A DNA stretch of 8,199 nt, from positions 1-8,199 of the forward strand of contig DATGLL010000020.1 in NCBI GenBank assembly GCA_035294145.1, read 5' to 3'. Positions 7,818 through 8,199 of the stretch are shown piece after piece (the first letter of the stretch is position 1; each line of letters opens with the position of its first letter). Source of the stretch: CADDZO01 sp035294145. GTDB lineage: Bacteria; Chloroflexota; Dormibacteria; Dormibacterales; Dormibacteraceae. The position numbers and the translations under genes were made by a program. The notes below the pieces were generated by a model. It did no database searches and had not been told where the DNA came from. It saw only the letters and a program-made list of their open reading frames with translations.

Positions 7818-8199
7818 GGGGCTACAACCGCTGACGTGTCCACACGCTCACCATTCGTTTCTGCGAACTCGAGGCAGTGGGCAGGCGAGCAAGGCCTCCA
7901 TCCCGTCACCGCCTCCCGCTGGCTTCGGTCGGGCACGCCTCCCGTCCCGGCCCGGCGAGTCGGTCACCTGATCCTGGGGGACGCCCCGGCGTGACCGCCC
8001 GCTCGCGTGCCCTCTGCGGATCAGCGTCCCGACCTGGATCGTCAGGTGGCGCGTGTCCCCACCTGGGCGGTCCAGGAGGGGCGCGCCGTCGGGCGGATCG
8101 TGACCGAGATCGGCTCGGCGTTGAGCGGGAAGCGTCGGCAGCTCCTGGCCCTGCTGCGGGAGGCGACCGTGACCACCATCGTGGTCGAGCATCGGGACC
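7818..8199 (+). mobile_element. IS607-family element, left part, runs off window
   Basis: The sequence from about 7818 aligns with the remnant at 794-1130, starting at a G-run and continuing through ACAAC-GCTGACGTG. Segments 903-972 and 7929-7998 match at 68 of 70 positions by my hand alignment, while the upstream 93 bases differ at about 20. The left end lies about 6 bp after the prfB stop. The right end, and whether tnpB is present, are beyond the window. Confidence 0.7.
7836..8199 (+). pseudogene. tnpA: IS607-family TnpA, interrupted, 3' end outside window
   Basis: The HTH domain reads from GTG 7836 (NSRQWAGEQGLHPVTASRWL, then SGTPPVPARRVGHLILGDAPA) to TGA 7992-7994. Directly in the same frame, the catalytic domain follows: ARVPSADQRPDLDRQVA, VGRIVTEIGSALSGKRRQLL, LREATVTTIVVEHRD, reaching the window end still open. 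The TGA therefore splits an otherwise continuous protein between its two domains. In addition, the residue after ARV, the nucleophilic serine in small serine recombinases (YARVS), is Pro here, and the Tyr before ARV is missing; bases seem to be lost there compared with the family. This copy is probably inactive despite its long open catalytic part. Confidence 0.8.

Overview
The window comes from a bacterium with a GC-rich chromosome (roughly two-thirds G+C by eye). The core genes are a full-length SecA ATPase and a release factor 2 gene read through a programmed +1 frameshift. SecA carries an extra segment of about 30 residues in its first nucleotide-binding domain. From memory this resembles Chloroflexota SecA, but a high-GC Actinomycetota origin cannot be excluded. 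A stand-alone Flp-type pilin and IS607-family remnants fit either phylum.

Layout. Positions 1-793 hold no gene I can recognise. Positions 794 to about 1500 are a decayed IS607-family element: a broken tnpA (serine recombinase with an N-terminal HTH), no tnpB, and a 3' end packed with strong hairpins that looks like a leftover omega-RNA (TnpB guide RNA) scaffold. Positions 1501-1850 are a hairpin-rich leader before a small Flp-type prepilin gene (1851-2084, strong Shine-Dalgarno). A possible zinc-ribbon remnant (2245-2340) and a possible terminator separate the pilin from a convergent alpha/beta hydrolase gene (2347-3093, minus strand). Only 23 bp away, a two-gene unit starts on the plus strand: an 85-residue protein of unknown function, then a DUF192 protein coupled by a GTGA overlap. 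A 240-bp spacer with a TATGAT promoter-like hexamer and a short leader-like ORF precedes secA (4037-6667). secA overlaps prfB (6657-7812) by 11 bp. Six bases after the prfB stop, a second IS607-family copy begins and runs off the window.

How the genes relate. secA and prfB form a co-transcribed pair: the preprotein translocase motor followed by the factor that ends translation at UGA and UAA. prfB controls its own level through an in-frame UGA that RF2 itself recognises. The pilin would be exported and processed by Sec and prepilin peptidase, but no other tad genes are visible. The two IS607 remnants lie in the same orientation and bracket the whole gene block. Both tnpA copies carry the same TGA at the junction between the HTH and the catalytic domain, so the lesion or split predates their separation. 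The most interesting items are this shared split, the tnpB-less omega-RNA-like end, and the structured leader between it and the pilin gene.
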